Positions 8,800 to 16,900 of a stretch of 64,000 bases of DNA are shown in pieces. The position numbers and the translations under genes are program-made. Below the pieces are notes generated by a model. That model saw only the letters and a program-made list of their open reading frames with translations. It searched no databases and was not told where the DNA came from. The stretch lies in assembly GCF_022398315.1 (NCBI RefSeq), contig NZ_JAKEVF010000003.1, forward strand, positions 124,001 to 188,000, written 5' to 3'. The DNA comes from Shewanella sp. Isolate11 (lineage in GTDB: Bacteria > Pseudomonadota > Gammaproteobacteria > Enterobacterales > Shewanellaceae). Each line of letters opens with the position of its first letter. Positions within the stretch are counted from its first letter, which is position 1.

Positions 8800-10578
8800 T
8801 TAAGCAATTTCACTACAAGGCGGGTTATCTTGGTTCATAGTTGGAGCATACTGCACCACACAATTACGACCACGGTATTTCGCCTGATACATGGCCATAT
8901 CAACCCGAGTCATTAACGGATCTAAACTCAAGTCATGCTCTTCACGACAACACACACCGAAACTTGCAGTAATATGCACCTCACGATTGTGAGGCTTGGT
9001 ATTTATATGCTCTATCGCTTGGCGACACTGCTCAGCGATAGCGAGCGCAGCCTGAATATCGGTATTGGGTAAGAAAACCGCAAACTCTTCTCCCCCCATG
9101 CGCACAAACAGGTCACGATTTCTAAGCAATGGATTCACGGCCTCTACCACTTGCTTTAACGCCCAATCACCAACACTGTGGCCTTGAGTATCGTTAATGG
9201 CTTTAAAGTAATCGAGATCGAACATAATGATACTAAAGTCTTCATTACGAGTAAGCACCTTAATAAATTGGTTTTCCGCCAAATCTTGCCCTGTGCCACG
9301 ATTAAAAATCCCAGTCAGCTGATCAAGCTGAGAAATCCGCTTGTACTTACGTTTTTGGATAAACATGGTACAACCAAAAATCACAAAGCCAACAGAGCAG
9401 CCCAACAAAATCATTAGCGCCATACTTTCATTGTAACGCTCTAGCTCCATCACCTTTTGCTGTGCGGTATAGAGCTCTCTATCTTGATTGAGCATCTTGA
9501 TTTGACGTGACTTCTCGGCATTTTCAAACTTAGCCATCTGATAGGCATACGCTTTTACCTTAGTTTCGTTATGCAAAATCTCATTAACGTCATGAAAACG
9601 AGAAAGATTTTGATAAGCCAGTCGATACTCACCCTCATTGGCATAAACCTCAGCTAATACTTGATATGCCGACTTCTTATATTGCTGATTAATGGCATTG
9701 TCATTGGCCTGTTTCAGTAACAGATCTGCGAAGTGTTTGGCCTGGGCTACATCGCCTAATGCGTTGTAGTCCAGTGCCAGTAAGGCATAGATATGGTTAA
9801 TTTCAATTTGATAATTAAACGGCTCATAATCGCTCAGCGCTTGGTTTAAAAAACCTATGCTCGACTGGTAGTTTTTTCGCTCTAACTCAACCTCACCGAC
9901 GCCTTTTGTAGACATGGCGGCAATCAATGGCAACTGATGTTCAGCGCAATAATCCTTACTAGCATGAAACTGCTCAAATGCTGTGTCTAATTGGCCAGAC
10001 TTAAGGCTGGCCACGGCAACATAAAGCAAGCTATAACATTGATTTTTAGGATCGCGATTATTATTCAACACTAATGCCTGATGTGCATATTCCTGCATCT
10101 CATCCCAAGCTTCCATCTCAAGAAAAAGTGCGCTCAAGCGTAAATAAGAGCTGACCTTTAACTGAACATCATCCAGAGACTCAATTCTCTCAAGGTTTTT
10201 TGCCATTACCGCTAAGGCTTCAGAAAATGAGTTAGTCGCAATCAATGAGGTGGCTTTATACAAATAAAGCGTGGTTAGTAACTTATCGGAAGGATGAAAC
10301 TGCTCTGCCTGATTCAGCAGTTTCAGTGCATCGGCATAATCGGCATCATACATATGTTTAGCACTTTGCAGCACAAAATAACGGGCTTTCTGCTCGTTAG
10401 AAAGTTTATCGAGATTAGCTTCGATTTCGGCGGTAATTTCGGGTAGTTTTTTGGGCTGAGTGCGTAATGCATCTTCCATCGCATCGAGAGATGAATCGAA
10501 CGCGCTTGCAACTGCTAGCAAAGTATTAGGTAATAATAGCGCAAGCGCGAAAATGAAAAATACAATTAGCCTATTCAA
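8800..10578 (-). CDS. Membrane TPR-GGDEF diguanylate cyclase
   Basis: The 592-residue protein has an N-terminal signal/anchor segment (LIVFFIFALALLLPNTLLA). A long helical region (about 30-370) looks like TPR repeats, one transmembrane helix spans about 385-406, and a C-terminal GGDEF domain ends the protein. The active-site motif is GGEEF (about 495-499), preceded by five residues by RNRD, a canonical inhibitory I-site, so it should make c-di-GMP and be product-inhibited. The sensor part would be periplasmic. The start is a TTG only 6 nt after the stop of the precursor-peptide gene, with no strong ribosome site, which suggests translational coupling. It is the last gene of the borosin-like cluster. 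Confidence 0.88.
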   Translation of the reverse strand: MNRLIVFFIFALALLLPNTLLAVASAFDSSLDAMEDALRTQPKKLPEITAEIEANLDKLSNEQKARYFVLQSAKHMYDADYADALKLLNQAEQFHPSDKLLTTLYLYKATSLIATNSFSEALAVMAKNLERIESLDDVQLKVSSYLRLSALFLEMEAWDEMQEYAHQALVLNNNRDPKNQCYSLLYVAVASLKSGQLDTAFEQFHASKDYCAEHQLPLIAAMSTKGVGEVELERKNYQSSIGFLNQALSDYEPFNYQIEINHIYALLALDYNALGDVAQAKHFADLLLKQANDNAINQQYKKSAYQVLAEVYANEGEYRLAYQNLSRFHDVNEILHNETKVKAYAYQMAKFENAEKSRQIKMLNQDRELYTAQQKVMELERYNESMALMILLGCSVGFVIFGCTMFIQKRKYKRISQLDQLTGIFNRGTGQDLAENQFIKVLTRNEDFSIIMFDLDYFKAINDTQGHSVGDWALKQVVEAVNPLLRNRDLFVRMGGEEFAVFLPNTDIQAALAIAEQCRQAIEHINTKPHNREVHITASFGVCCREEHDLSLDPLMTRVDMAMYQAKYRGRNCVVQYAPTMNQDNPPCSEIA

Positions 10579-10584
10579 AGGGGA

Positions 10585-10800
10585 TTAATCTTTGTGAGAG
10601 GTAACAATCTGGTAATGGAAAAATTCAGATGTATTTCCCGACAACTTGTCGATAGCCGCCTTATCACCTGACATCACTGCGCTAATCGCTTCATCGGTTA
10701 AACCTGCTGATTTCATTACCGCCTCTGGATCTTGTTGATAAGCTTCCATCAACTGCGCATCCGTGGCTAGTTTTTCAAAAAACTCACTTAAATCAGACAT
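10585..10800 (-). CDS. sonA: Borosin precursor peptide, SonA-like
   Basis: This 71-residue peptide has a helical N-terminal part (residues 1-54; LSEFFEKLATDAQLMEAY, DPEAVMKSAGLTDEAISAV, SGDKAAIDKL). It resembles the LigA-like borosin-binding domain of S. oneidensis SonA. A C-terminal tail follows, FHYQIVTSHKD (61-71), as the presumed core. In SonA the methylated backbone positions are, as I recall, residues 63 and 65; here these are Tyr63 and Ile65. It follows the methyltransferase gene by 80 bp and has a strong ribosome site (AGGAG 5 nt before ATG), unlike its partner, as expected for a stoichiometric substrate. A Nif11-type leader was considered, but the neighbour argues for borosin. The final product and its role are unknown. 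Confidence 0.82.
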   Translation of the reverse strand: MSDLSEFFEKLATDAQLMEAYQQDPEAVMKSAGLTDEAISAVMSGDKAAIDKLSGNTSEFFHYQIVTSHKD

Positions 10801-10880
10801 ACACTCTCCTGTTGTAATGAATATAAAATTAGCTTACCAGCACTATTTCAGCTTATTTATTTTACCTAGGTTATTATCAT

Positions 10881-11681
10881 TCAACCTAAATCAGCCTCGG
10901 TAATACCCAACTTAGCCAGCACCTGATGATTAACCTGCAGTCTCTGTACCGGTGGGACCAACAAAGTGGTTATCGAACTTAACTGTGCCTCAGGTAACTG
11001 CTGTAACTCAATGGATTCTATCCTTGGTTTATCTATCGGCAGATTCGGCGCTTCATAAAGTACCACTTGATGATCCAGCGGATACCATTGATTCAGTAAC
11101 TCCACCAAAACCTGCAGCCGCTCTGAATTGGTAACAAACTCAGTTAAAGTATGCTCGCCTGCTATACCAATTTGCCACAACAAAAGGTGTGTTGTGGGGT
11201 CGGGTTGATGGCCATAAAACATAAACTGGCTAGCTTCAAAACTCTGATGCCCCGAATAACCCGGGTCAATGCCTAAATCTGCCCATAAACAGGCTTCAGC
11301 AGAAATACCTGGCTCCATTTTGGCGCGATACCCCAGCTGTCGAGCCCGCTTAATCGCAATATGTCCCACGCAAGCAAACACGCCAGGATGACCATAAAGC
11401 GCACAGACCACCCTCTTGTTGGCTCTGACTTCAGATAATACAGCCTCTACCATCTGCTCATAACTGTCGCGGCGGTTTTTTATCTCACCCGGCTGGGCGT
11501 AATAACCTTGCAACGAACGTACATCTTTATTAAGCCGCTCTAACCAAGTTTGTGCAAAACCGTCAGGGACTAAGGCAAACACCACATCCGCATGCTCGAT
11601 ATAGCTTTTGCTTAACACACTTATCTGCCCGGCCAAATTAAGCCCAGTTCCAACACAGATCAAACTACCTGAGTTACTCAT
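10881..11681 (-). CDS. sonM: Borosin peptide backbone alpha-N-methyltransferase, SonM-like
   Basis: A 266-residue protein of the tetrapyrrole methylase fold (PF00590): VGTGLNLAGQ near residue 10, ALYGHPGVF at 94-102 and MEPGISAEACLWADLG near 130. The borosin enzyme OphMA uses (from memory) Tyr63, Arg72, Tyr76 and Tyr98. Here Tyr61, Arg70, Tyr74 and Tyr96 occur with the same spacing and a constant offset of two, which supports amide N-methylation rather than porphyrin chemistry. No corrin or siroheme gene is near. Unlike fungal borosins the substrate is not fused but encoded just downstream, the split arrangement of SonM/SonA. It would transfer methyl groups from S-adenosylmethionine to backbone amides of the precursor. 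The ATG lacks a clear ribosome site. Confidence 0.87.
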   Translation of the reverse strand: MSNSGSLICVGTGLNLAGQISVLSKSYIEHADVVFALVPDGFAQTWLERLNKDVRSLQGYYAQPGEIKNRRDSYEQMVEAVLSEVRANKRVVCALYGHPGVFACVGHIAIKRARQLGYRAKMEPGISAEACLWADLGIDPGYSGHQSFEASQFMFYGHQPDPTTHLLLWQIGIAGEHTLTEFVTNSERLQVLVELLNQWYPLDHQVVLYEAPNLPIDKPRIESIELQQLPEAQLSSITTLLVPPVQRLQVNHQVLAKLGITEADLG

Positions 11682-12026
11682 GTGGTTTTGTTATAAAGTT
11701 ATTTTCAGAACGTTAATAGCGTTAAGTTACCATAAAATTGAAATTTTCAAATACAGACAATCAATTAGGATTGAAAAACCTTTGCTTAAATCACTTTAAA
11801 AAACGGTTTTTCGACAAAAATAAGTCGAATATTGTTACACTGACGGAACCATATAGGAGAGTAACCTGTCTTAACCCTGACAAAATAAAAACAAACATAA
11901 TTTGCCTTGGGTCATCTCAATCCCAGTTTCATCCTAATGCTATGGATAAAAACGCAATAGCGCTTGTCAGCATGGGGATCGCTTGGGTATTATGGCCGAC
12001 AGATTTTTAGGGAAGTAGCGCATTCA
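11682..12026. other. Divergent promoter region between sonM-like gene and bamE
   Basis: 345 bp between divergently transcribed genes. It is AT-rich on the sonM side. I see no clear operator or gene; an open frame leading into bamE from 11964 is only its upstream extension. Confidence 0.45.
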
Positions 12027-12545
12027 ATGAGCATTAAAAAACATAGTATTACTCTTTTTGGCGCGGCTGCGCTGTCTCTTTCACTCACTGGCTGTAGTGT
12101 TTTCGATTGGCTGATTTATAAACCAGATGTGCCGCAAGGCAACTATATGGAAAAGCAGCAAGTAGAAAAACTGCGTGTGCAGATGACCAAAGAGCAAGTG
12201 GAATATATTTTGGGACGTCCGGTTTTACGCGACAGTTTTTCAGATAACACTTGGTACTATGTTTATCACTACAAGAGTGGTCGTGATGCCAGCATCATCC
12301 ATAAAGAACTGATCCTCAACTTCACTGGCGACACCCTAACCAGCGTCACTGGCGATTATGAATTGTCTGCAGAATTTGCTACGCCGCTAGATCAAAGCAG
12401 CCTACCCGAGATCACTAGCCTTGCTGATGATAAAGGCGATTTAGAACCACTTAACCCTGAAGTGCGTCCTGATACTAAGCCACTAGTGGAAGAACAAAAG
12501 CCGCAAGAGCTAAACAATACCAAGCAGGACAAACAGCCTCGCTAA
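12027..12545 (+). CDS. bamE: Outer membrane assembly lipoprotein BamE
   Basis: Component of the BAM complex that inserts beta-barrel proteins in the outer membrane. I start at ATG 12027 so that a lipoprotein signal with lipobox LTGC (Cys23) is intact; the frame extends upstream to 11964 but that adds a polar segment. The SmpA/OmlA fold is seen at about residues 40-115, with QQVEKLRVQMTKEQVEYILGRPVL and NTWYYVYHY. The charged C-terminal tail rich in Pro, Glu and Lys is longer than in E. coli. It is followed by a strong terminator and faces rnfH tail to tail. Confidence 0.93.
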   Translation: MSIKKHSITLFGAAALSLSLTGCSVFDWLIYKPDVPQGNYMEKQQVEKLRVQMTKEQVEYILGRPVLRDSFSDNTWYYVYHYKSGRDASIIHKELILNFTGDTLTSVTGDYELSAEFATPLDQSSLPEITSLADDKGDLEPLNPEVRPDTKPLVEEQKPQELNNTKQDKQPR

Positions 12546-12555
12546 ATCGCATCCA

Positions 12556-12592
12556 ATAAAAAAGCTGAAGATAACTTCAGCTTTTTTATTAC
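12556..12592. terminator. Bidirectional terminator between bamE and rnfH
   Basis: AAAAAAGCTGAAG / CTTCAGCTTTTTT hairpin with a short loop and T-runs on both strands, placed between convergent genes. Confidence 0.85.
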
Positions 12593-12668
12593 TTCGTCTG
12601 CTACAAAGCCCCTAGCTTTTAAAAGCTGTCCAGATAAAAGTGCTTTTAATAGCAACATCTGTAGGCAA

Positions 12669-13001
12669 TTAACTCACTCGGCCGCCCGTGGTCTTATTAG
12701 CTCGGCCCTCTTCTTTAGCTTTTTCTGCGCGTTTACGGCGCACATCTTTCGGGTCAGCAATTAAAGGGCGATAAATCTCAACTCTTTGTCCCGGCAGCAA
12801 CACTTCGTCGTGTTTAACTGCGCGGCTAAAGATACCTAGCTTGACCGTCGTTAAATCAATTTCAGGGAAAAAACGGCAAATATCACTTTGCTTAACCGCC
12901 TCAATACAGCTGGTTCCCGGTTCCACAGTAACACTGATACGTTTCTGTTGTGTCGGCAGCGCGTAAATCACTTCAACCGCAAAGTTATCTTGTTCAATCA
13001 T
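12669..13001 (-). CDS. rnfH: RnfH-family ubiquitin-fold protein
   Basis: A 110-residue protein of the UPF0125/RnfH family with a beta-grasp fold: FAVEVIYALPTQQKRISVTV at the start, TVKLGIFSRAVKHDEVL and the terminal VEIYRPLIADPKDVRRKRA, which is highly typical. I choose ATG 13001, with AAGGA 9 nt upstream, over the longer frame from 13028. It lies 32 nt after ratA, the usual ratA-rnfH (pasT-pasI) pair. Its cellular role is poorly defined: it is named for an rnf link and was also proposed as an antitoxin to RatA. Confidence 0.9.
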   Translation of the reverse strand: MIEQDNFAVEVIYALPTQQKRISVTVEPGTSCIEAVKQSDICRFFPEIDLTTVKLGIFSRAVKHDEVLLPGQRVEIYRPLIADPKDVRRKRAEKAKEEGRANKTTGGRVS

Positions 13002-13032
13002 AACAATACATCCTTCCTTGCCGCACAAAAAC

Positions 13033-13464
13033 TCAGTTATAAACCACTTTGGCTCGATTGGTAAAAGCGGTCACCATCGAGGTCATCAACTCTTTAAATA
13101 CACGGCCAAACGCCATGTCGGCAATCGAACTTGAAAACTCGAAGCTCAATTCAAAATCTACTTTGCAGGCATCTTCGGTCAACTCGGTAAACAACCATTG
13201 CCCATTGAGATGACTAAAAGGACCATTCTCTAACTCAAGCTCAATTTTCTTACCCGGCACCACCTGATTACGGGTCGTAAACGTCTTGCTGATCCCCGCC
13301 TTAGACACATCCACCGAGGCCAGCATGGTTTTGCCGTCAAATGCTAAAACCTTGCCACCCACACAACCAGGTAAAAACTCTTTATATGATTCAACATCAT
13401 TGACGAGCTGATACATCTGCATCGCACTAAAACGGACTAACACACTGCGGGATATCTTCGGCAT
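13033..13464 (-). CDS. ratA: RatA/Coq10-like START-domain protein
   Basis: 143 residues of the polyketide cyclase/COQ10 family (PF03364): MPKISRSVLVRFSAMQMYQLVNDVESYKEFLPGC is the family's signature opening, and the C-terminal MAFGRVFKELMTSMVTAF helix closes the lipid-binding cavity. Homologues are linked to ubiquinone binding; the E. coli protein is also described as a ribosome anti-association toxin (RatA/PasT). It is the first gene of ratA-rnfH and divergent from smpB. Confidence 0.92.
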   Translation of the reverse strand: MPKISRSVLVRFSAMQMYQLVNDVESYKEFLPGCVGGKVLAFDGKTMLASVDVSKAGISKTFTTRNQVVPGKKIELELENGPFSHLNGQWLFTELTEDACKVDFELSFEFSSSIADMAFGRVFKELMTSMVTAFTNRAKVVYN

Positions 13465-13650
13465 AACGTGTTTAACCTAAACCTTAAGACTAATGAGAGA
13501 CAAAACAGTCGTTGATTTTAACATGGCAATTCAATCGGATCACCTTTAGCAAAAGCCCATTAAAGTATAAAAAAACAGCAACCCAACAAACAAAGCCGAT
13601 AAAAGTCATAAATATTAACAACAGCCAATTCCAAATTAGCTAACCGCGCG

Positions 13651-13656
13651 TATAAT
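13651..13656 (+). promoter_or_regulatory. Perfect -10 element immediately before smpB
   Basis: TATAAT ends only 9 nt before the smpB ATG, with TTCCAA about 16 nt upstream as a poor -35. A start about 7 nt downstream would leave a leader of only a few bases. No Shine-Dalgarno sequence is visible before the ATG. Confidence 0.5.
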
Positions 13657-13665
13657 AGCTCGCCT

Positions 13666-14160
13666 ATGGCTAAGAAAAACGCAAAAAAATCAAAAAATCC
13701 ACCAGCGACAATTGCCCGCAATAAGCGCGCAAACTTCGATTACAAATTTGAAGAAAAATTTGAAGCTGGCCTGTCTCTCATGGGATGGGAAGTGAAATCG
13801 ATTCGAGTCGGTAAAGTAAACCTGTCTGAAAGTTATGTATTTTTACGTGACGGCGAAGCTTACCTGTTCGGATGTACTATCACACCTCTCAACACCGCAT
13901 CGACACATGTGGTGTGTGATCCTATGCGCGATCGTAAGTTACTACTTAACCGCCGTGAACTCGACAAGCTCCAAGGCTTAGTCGATCGTCAAGGCTACTC
14001 TATCGTGCCTATCTCCATGTACTGGCGTAAAGGCGCCTGGGTCAAGATTGAGATAGGTTTAGGTAAAGGTAAGAAAGAACACGACAAGCGCGACGACACC
14101 AAAGAGCGCGAGTGGAAAATTGAAAAATCTCGTACGATGAAAAAAGCAGTACAGCAATAA
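13666..14160 (+). CDS. smpB: SsrA-binding protein
   Basis: Binds tmRNA and guides it into stalled ribosomes for trans-translation. At 164 residues it matches the family. It has [31 protein letters not shown], the typical first strand-helix unit, the conserved [18 protein letters not shown], and a basic C-terminal tail ([14 protein letters not shown]) that mimics the decoding-site RNA. The RNA partner ssrA begins 143 bp downstream on the same strand. Confidence 0.97.
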   Translation: MAKKNAKKSKNPPATIARNKRANFDYKFEEKFEAGLSLMGWEVKSIRVGKVNLSESYVFLRDGEAYLFGCTITPLNTASTHVVCDPMRDRKLLLNRRELDKLQGLVDRQGYSIVPISMYWRKGAWVKIEIGLGKGKKEHDKRDDTKEREWKIEKSRTMKKAVQQ

Positions 14161-14261
14161 CAAGGCTGTATTTTTATTTAATTTCAGTAAGATTGAACAG
14201 CTGAAATAATAGTGTAAACGTACGGATAACGAACAAACGAATGTCAGCCGAAGATTAATCC

Positions 14262-14291
14262 TTGGTATTAAAGGATGTCACAGGTTACAAT
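14262..14291 (+). promoter_or_regulatory. Candidate ssrA promoter
   Basis: TTGGTA (14262-14267) and TACAAT (14286-14291) are 18 bp apart and end 12 nt before the mature 5' end of tmRNA. That leaves room for a short leader removed by RNase P. Confidence 0.45.
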
Positions 14292-14303
14292 CGAGTTGTA
14301 CTT

Positions 14304-14659
14304 GGGGGCGATTCTGGATTCGACAAGATTCACGAAACCCTAGGAGCATGCCGAGGGGCGGTTGGCCTCGTAAAAAGCCGCACAGTTATAGTTGCAAACG
14401 ACGATAACTACGCTCTAGCAGCTTAGGCTAGCTAGCCATCTTGCTCACGTTTCTCAAATGGGCAGAGTATTAAGATGGTCACCTTTACATTTGATAGCGA
14501 GGGAACCTTGTTCGGGGGTGAACCGCGAAACAGTACCGGACTCGCCTTGTAAAATCCTGTCTTTCGGAGTTTACCGGGTTAACCAAAAGAGAGACTAAGC
14601 ATGTAGCGCCGAGGATGTAGGCTTTTTGGACGCGGGTTCGAGCCCCGCCGCCTCCACCA
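14304..14659 (+). ncRNA. ssrA: Transfer-messenger RNA (tmRNA)
   Basis: The 356-nt RNA starts GGGGGCG, which pairs with CGCCTCC near the 3' end before ACCA, forming the tRNA-like acceptor. The 5' part (ATTCTGGATTCGAC, GCATGCCGAGGGGCGGTTGG) is typical. The tag frame at 14394-14423 encodes ANDDNYALAA and ends at TAG, close to the E. coli ANDENYALAA tag. It rescues stalled ribosomes together with SmpB. Its last 14 nt are also the left attachment site of the island that follows, so integration preserves the gene. Confidence 0.98.
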
Positions 14660-14663
14660 ATAA
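14646..14663 (+). repeat. Left attachment repeat (attL) in ssrA 3' end
   Basis: CGCCGCCTCCACCAATAA is repeated exactly at 30357-30374. It covers the end of tmRNA including CCA. Together the copies delimit a 15.7-kb insertion whose first gene is a tyrosine integrase. Confidence 0.93.
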
Positions 14664-14671
14664 CAGAAACG

Positions 14672-14697
14672 AAGACGTCCTAGGACGTCTTTTTTTC
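14672..14697 (+). terminator. Terminator downstream of ssrA, supplied by the island
   Basis: AAGACGTC/GACGTCTT stem with loop CTAG, followed by a run of T. It lies inside the island, so it replaces the original ssrA trailer, which now sits beyond the right repeat at 30378. Confidence 0.85.
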
Positions 14698-14928
14698 TGC
14701 CTTTAAAAACCAAAAATCAATAACTTAAGCAAAACATTGTTCCATTAATGTACAATAACGTTTGGTAATATCCCGATATTTTAGTAACATTTATAGTAAC
14801 ACCATCGTTAAGTAGTCGTTCTGGTGTTACTAAACAGCAATTAACTCCTATCAGTAACTGAGCGATCTCTAGTCACATAGTTAAATCGACTAAATGGTGA
14901 TCTCAGTGTTACTAGAGGCAATGTTACT

Positions 14929-16167
14929 ATGGCTCGCAGAACGACACCTTTAACAGACACCGAAATTAAAAAAGCCAAGCCTAAACTAAAAGAGTATAAC
15001 CTTACAGATGGCGCAGGCTTACAACTAAGAGTTAAACCCACAGGCTCCAAACTATGGCTATTTAACTATTACCATCCTGTGACCAAAAAAAGGAAAAACT
15101 TTAGCTTAGGCCTCTACCCTGATATTTCCCTTTCTGTTGCTAGAAAACTTACTCAAGAAGCTCGTACACTGCTCGCTCAAGGGTCAGATCCCAAATCTGA
15201 CCGTGATGAAAAACTTGCAGCTCAAAATGCCATCATCGAACACACACTTATCAATGTCGCCAAAGATTGGATGGAGTGTAAAAAAGAAGCTGTAACAGAA
15301 AAACATGCAGCGAAGACTTGGAGTTCTCTCGAACTGCATATTTTTTCCGATCTTGGCAAAGTACCCATCAGTCAAATTACGGCACCGAAAGTCATTTCAA
15401 TCCTTCGGACAATAGAAGCCAAAGGACATTTAGATACAGTGAAGCGCTTATGCCAGAGGCTTAATGAGATAATGGTATTTGCAGTAAACACAGGCTTGAT
15501 CCACTCGAACCCATTAAGTGGTATTAAATCCGTATTTAAACAGCCAAAGAAAAATCACCTTGCGGCGATGCAGCCTCATGAACTACCGGAGCTAATGCAA
15601 GCCATAGCAAATGCGAGTATTCACAAGTTAACTAGGCTTTTACTTGAATGGCAGCTTCATACCATTACTAGGCCTAACGAAGCCGCCTGCGCAAGATGGG
15701 ATGAAATTGACATGGAAAATCGGCTTTGGACAATTCCAGCCAGCACAATGAAAAAGCGCCGAGATCATCAAATCCCACTAACCGATGAAACTATTGCGTT
15801 ACTTGAAATACTCAGACCAATAAGTGGACATCGCGAGTATCTGTTTCCATCAACGCGTAACCCCAAAAAACATTACAACGAACAAACGGCAAACGCTGCG
15901 TTGATTCGTATGCAGCTCAAAGGCAGAACAACCGCTCATGGTTTTAGGTCGCTTGCGAGTACAACGCTTAACGAGCAAGGCTTCGATCCTGATGTTGTAG
16001 AGGTAGCACTAGCACACGTTGATAAAAACCAGGTTCGCAGTGCCTATAATCGCAGTGTTTATTTAGAAAGACGGAAAGTCATGATGGCTTGGTGGAGCGA
16101 GCATATAACCCAAGCAGCATCGGGAAACTTTAGCTTAGTTGGTTTAAAAAACCTTCATGTAATGTAG
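14929..16167 (+). CDS. Tyrosine recombinase/integrase (P4 type, ssrA-specific)
   Basis: The 412-residue integrase has an N-terminal arm-binding domain of the DUF4102 type (LTDTEIKKAKPKLKEYNLTDG). The C-terminal catalytic domain contains Arg248, His337-x-x-Arg340 (HGFR), His363 and the nucleophile Tyr373, all expected catalytic residues. It sits about 270 bp from attL and reads into the island, the usual layout for elements using the tmRNA 3' end. It should catalyse integration and, with an excision factor, excision. The AlpA-like gene at 16901 is a candidate for that factor or its activator. Confidence 0.96.
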   Translation: MARRTTPLTDTEIKKAKPKLKEYNLTDGAGLQLRVKPTGSKLWLFNYYHPVTKKRKNFSLGLYPDISLSVARKLTQEARTLLAQGSDPKSDRDEKLAAQNAIIEHTLINVAKDWMECKKEAVTEKHAAKTWSSLELHIFSDLGKVPISQITAPKVISILRTIEAKGHLDTVKRLCQRLNEIMVFAVNTGLIHSNPLSGIKSVFKQPKKNHLAAMQPHELPELMQAIANASIHKLTRLLLEWQLHTITRPNEAACARWDEIDMENRLWTIPASTMKKRRDHQIPLTDETIALLEILRPISGHREYLFPSTRNPKKHYNEQTANAALIRMQLKGRTTAHGFRSLASTTLNEQGFDPDVVEVALAHVDKNQVRSAYNRSVYLERRKVMMAWWSEHITQAASGNFSLVGLKNLHVM

Positions 16168-16175
16168 GTGTAAAT

Positions 16176-16781
16176 ATGATCTTAGAAAATAAAAAGTGGC
16201 TTAATTCAAAAGGCTTTAGCGATACAGAAATCGACTCAATAGTTCAATACTGCCACAAGTATCCAATAGGAGAAAAGGAATACAATGAACAATTTAGACG
16301 CCTCAAAAAAGCAAGCAAACACCTTTCCGATGGTCTAACGCAACTAAAGGCTATTGCAAATTCATACCCATTACTAATCAATGATATAGAGCTTATTCTC
16401 AGCCAGTTAGAAAATAATTGTGATAAAAATTGTCTCATGGTTGGCGCAGGATTAGATATGGAAAAGACATGCGAGACAAAGAGTGAGCTGTTAAATAAAT
16501 TAGAGCAGATAAAACAAGGGTTGGATTTGAAATCTAACCCTTCTAAAACAGTACTCGTCGGCAACCTTGATGAGCCGCCAATGGAATTAAAGATAACAAC
16601 TGGTAAAGGTGAATTAATCAGTAGATTACATTACACATGGTTAAGCAAGGGAAATGAGGTAACCATAAGTGAGACTTCTGACTTCATAACTTTTCTAGCC
16701 GTGATCTTTGACGATAAAATGGAAAATGCCTCAAAATGGAAAAGCACCTTTGATCGCGTGTGCATCAAACTTTTTAAATAA
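16176..16781 (+). CDS. Hypothetical island protein
   Basis: A 201-residue soluble protein that begins 8 nt after the integrase stop, so probably cotranscribed with it. It is Lys/Glu/Asn-rich with predicted helices in the first 130 residues and a beta-rich C-terminus (MELKITTGKGELISRLHYTW). There is no signal peptide or membrane segment. I do not recognise a family. Its place in the integration module suggests a mobility or regulatory role, but that is only context. Confidence 0.6.
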   Translation: MILENKKWLNSKGFSDTEIDSIVQYCHKYPIGEKEYNEQFRRLKKASKHLSDGLTQLKAIANSYPLLINDIELILSQLENNCDKNCLMVGAGLDMEKTCETKSELLNKLEQIKQGLDLKSNPSKTVLVGNLDEPPMELKITTGKGELISRLHYTWLSKGNEVTISETSDFITFLAVIFDDKMENASKWKSTFDRVCIKLFK

Positions 16782-16793
16782 TCAGAAGTCCTA

Positions 16794-16829
16794 GTTCGAA
16801 TTGACACGAAATATGCGCTCAATTCGAAC
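16794..16829. promoter_or_regulatory. 11-bp inverted repeat upstream of alpA-like gene
   Basis: GTTCGAATTGA (16794-16804) and TCAATTCGAAC (16819-16829) are perfect inverted repeats with a 14-nt spacer, 72 bp before the AlpA-like start. It could be an operator or a hairpin ending the int transcript; no T-run follows, which favours a protein site. Confidence 0.5.
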
Positions 16830-16900
16830 CTCCGATTTACCACTAAAACTTCCAATATAGCCCTGTAACAACTTTTAGCGTATTAACAGGAGTCTATATT

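Noticed and set aside
10585..10800. Nif11-type leader peptide
   Set aside because: Some similarity in the helical leader, but there is no Gly-Gly cleavage site or lanthipeptide enzyme; the neighbour is a borosin-type methyltransferase.
10881..11681. Uroporphyrinogen or precorrin methyltransferase
   Set aside because: The fold is shared, but no tetrapyrrole genes are near, and the borosin catalytic Tyr/Arg spacing plus the adjacent precursor fit better.
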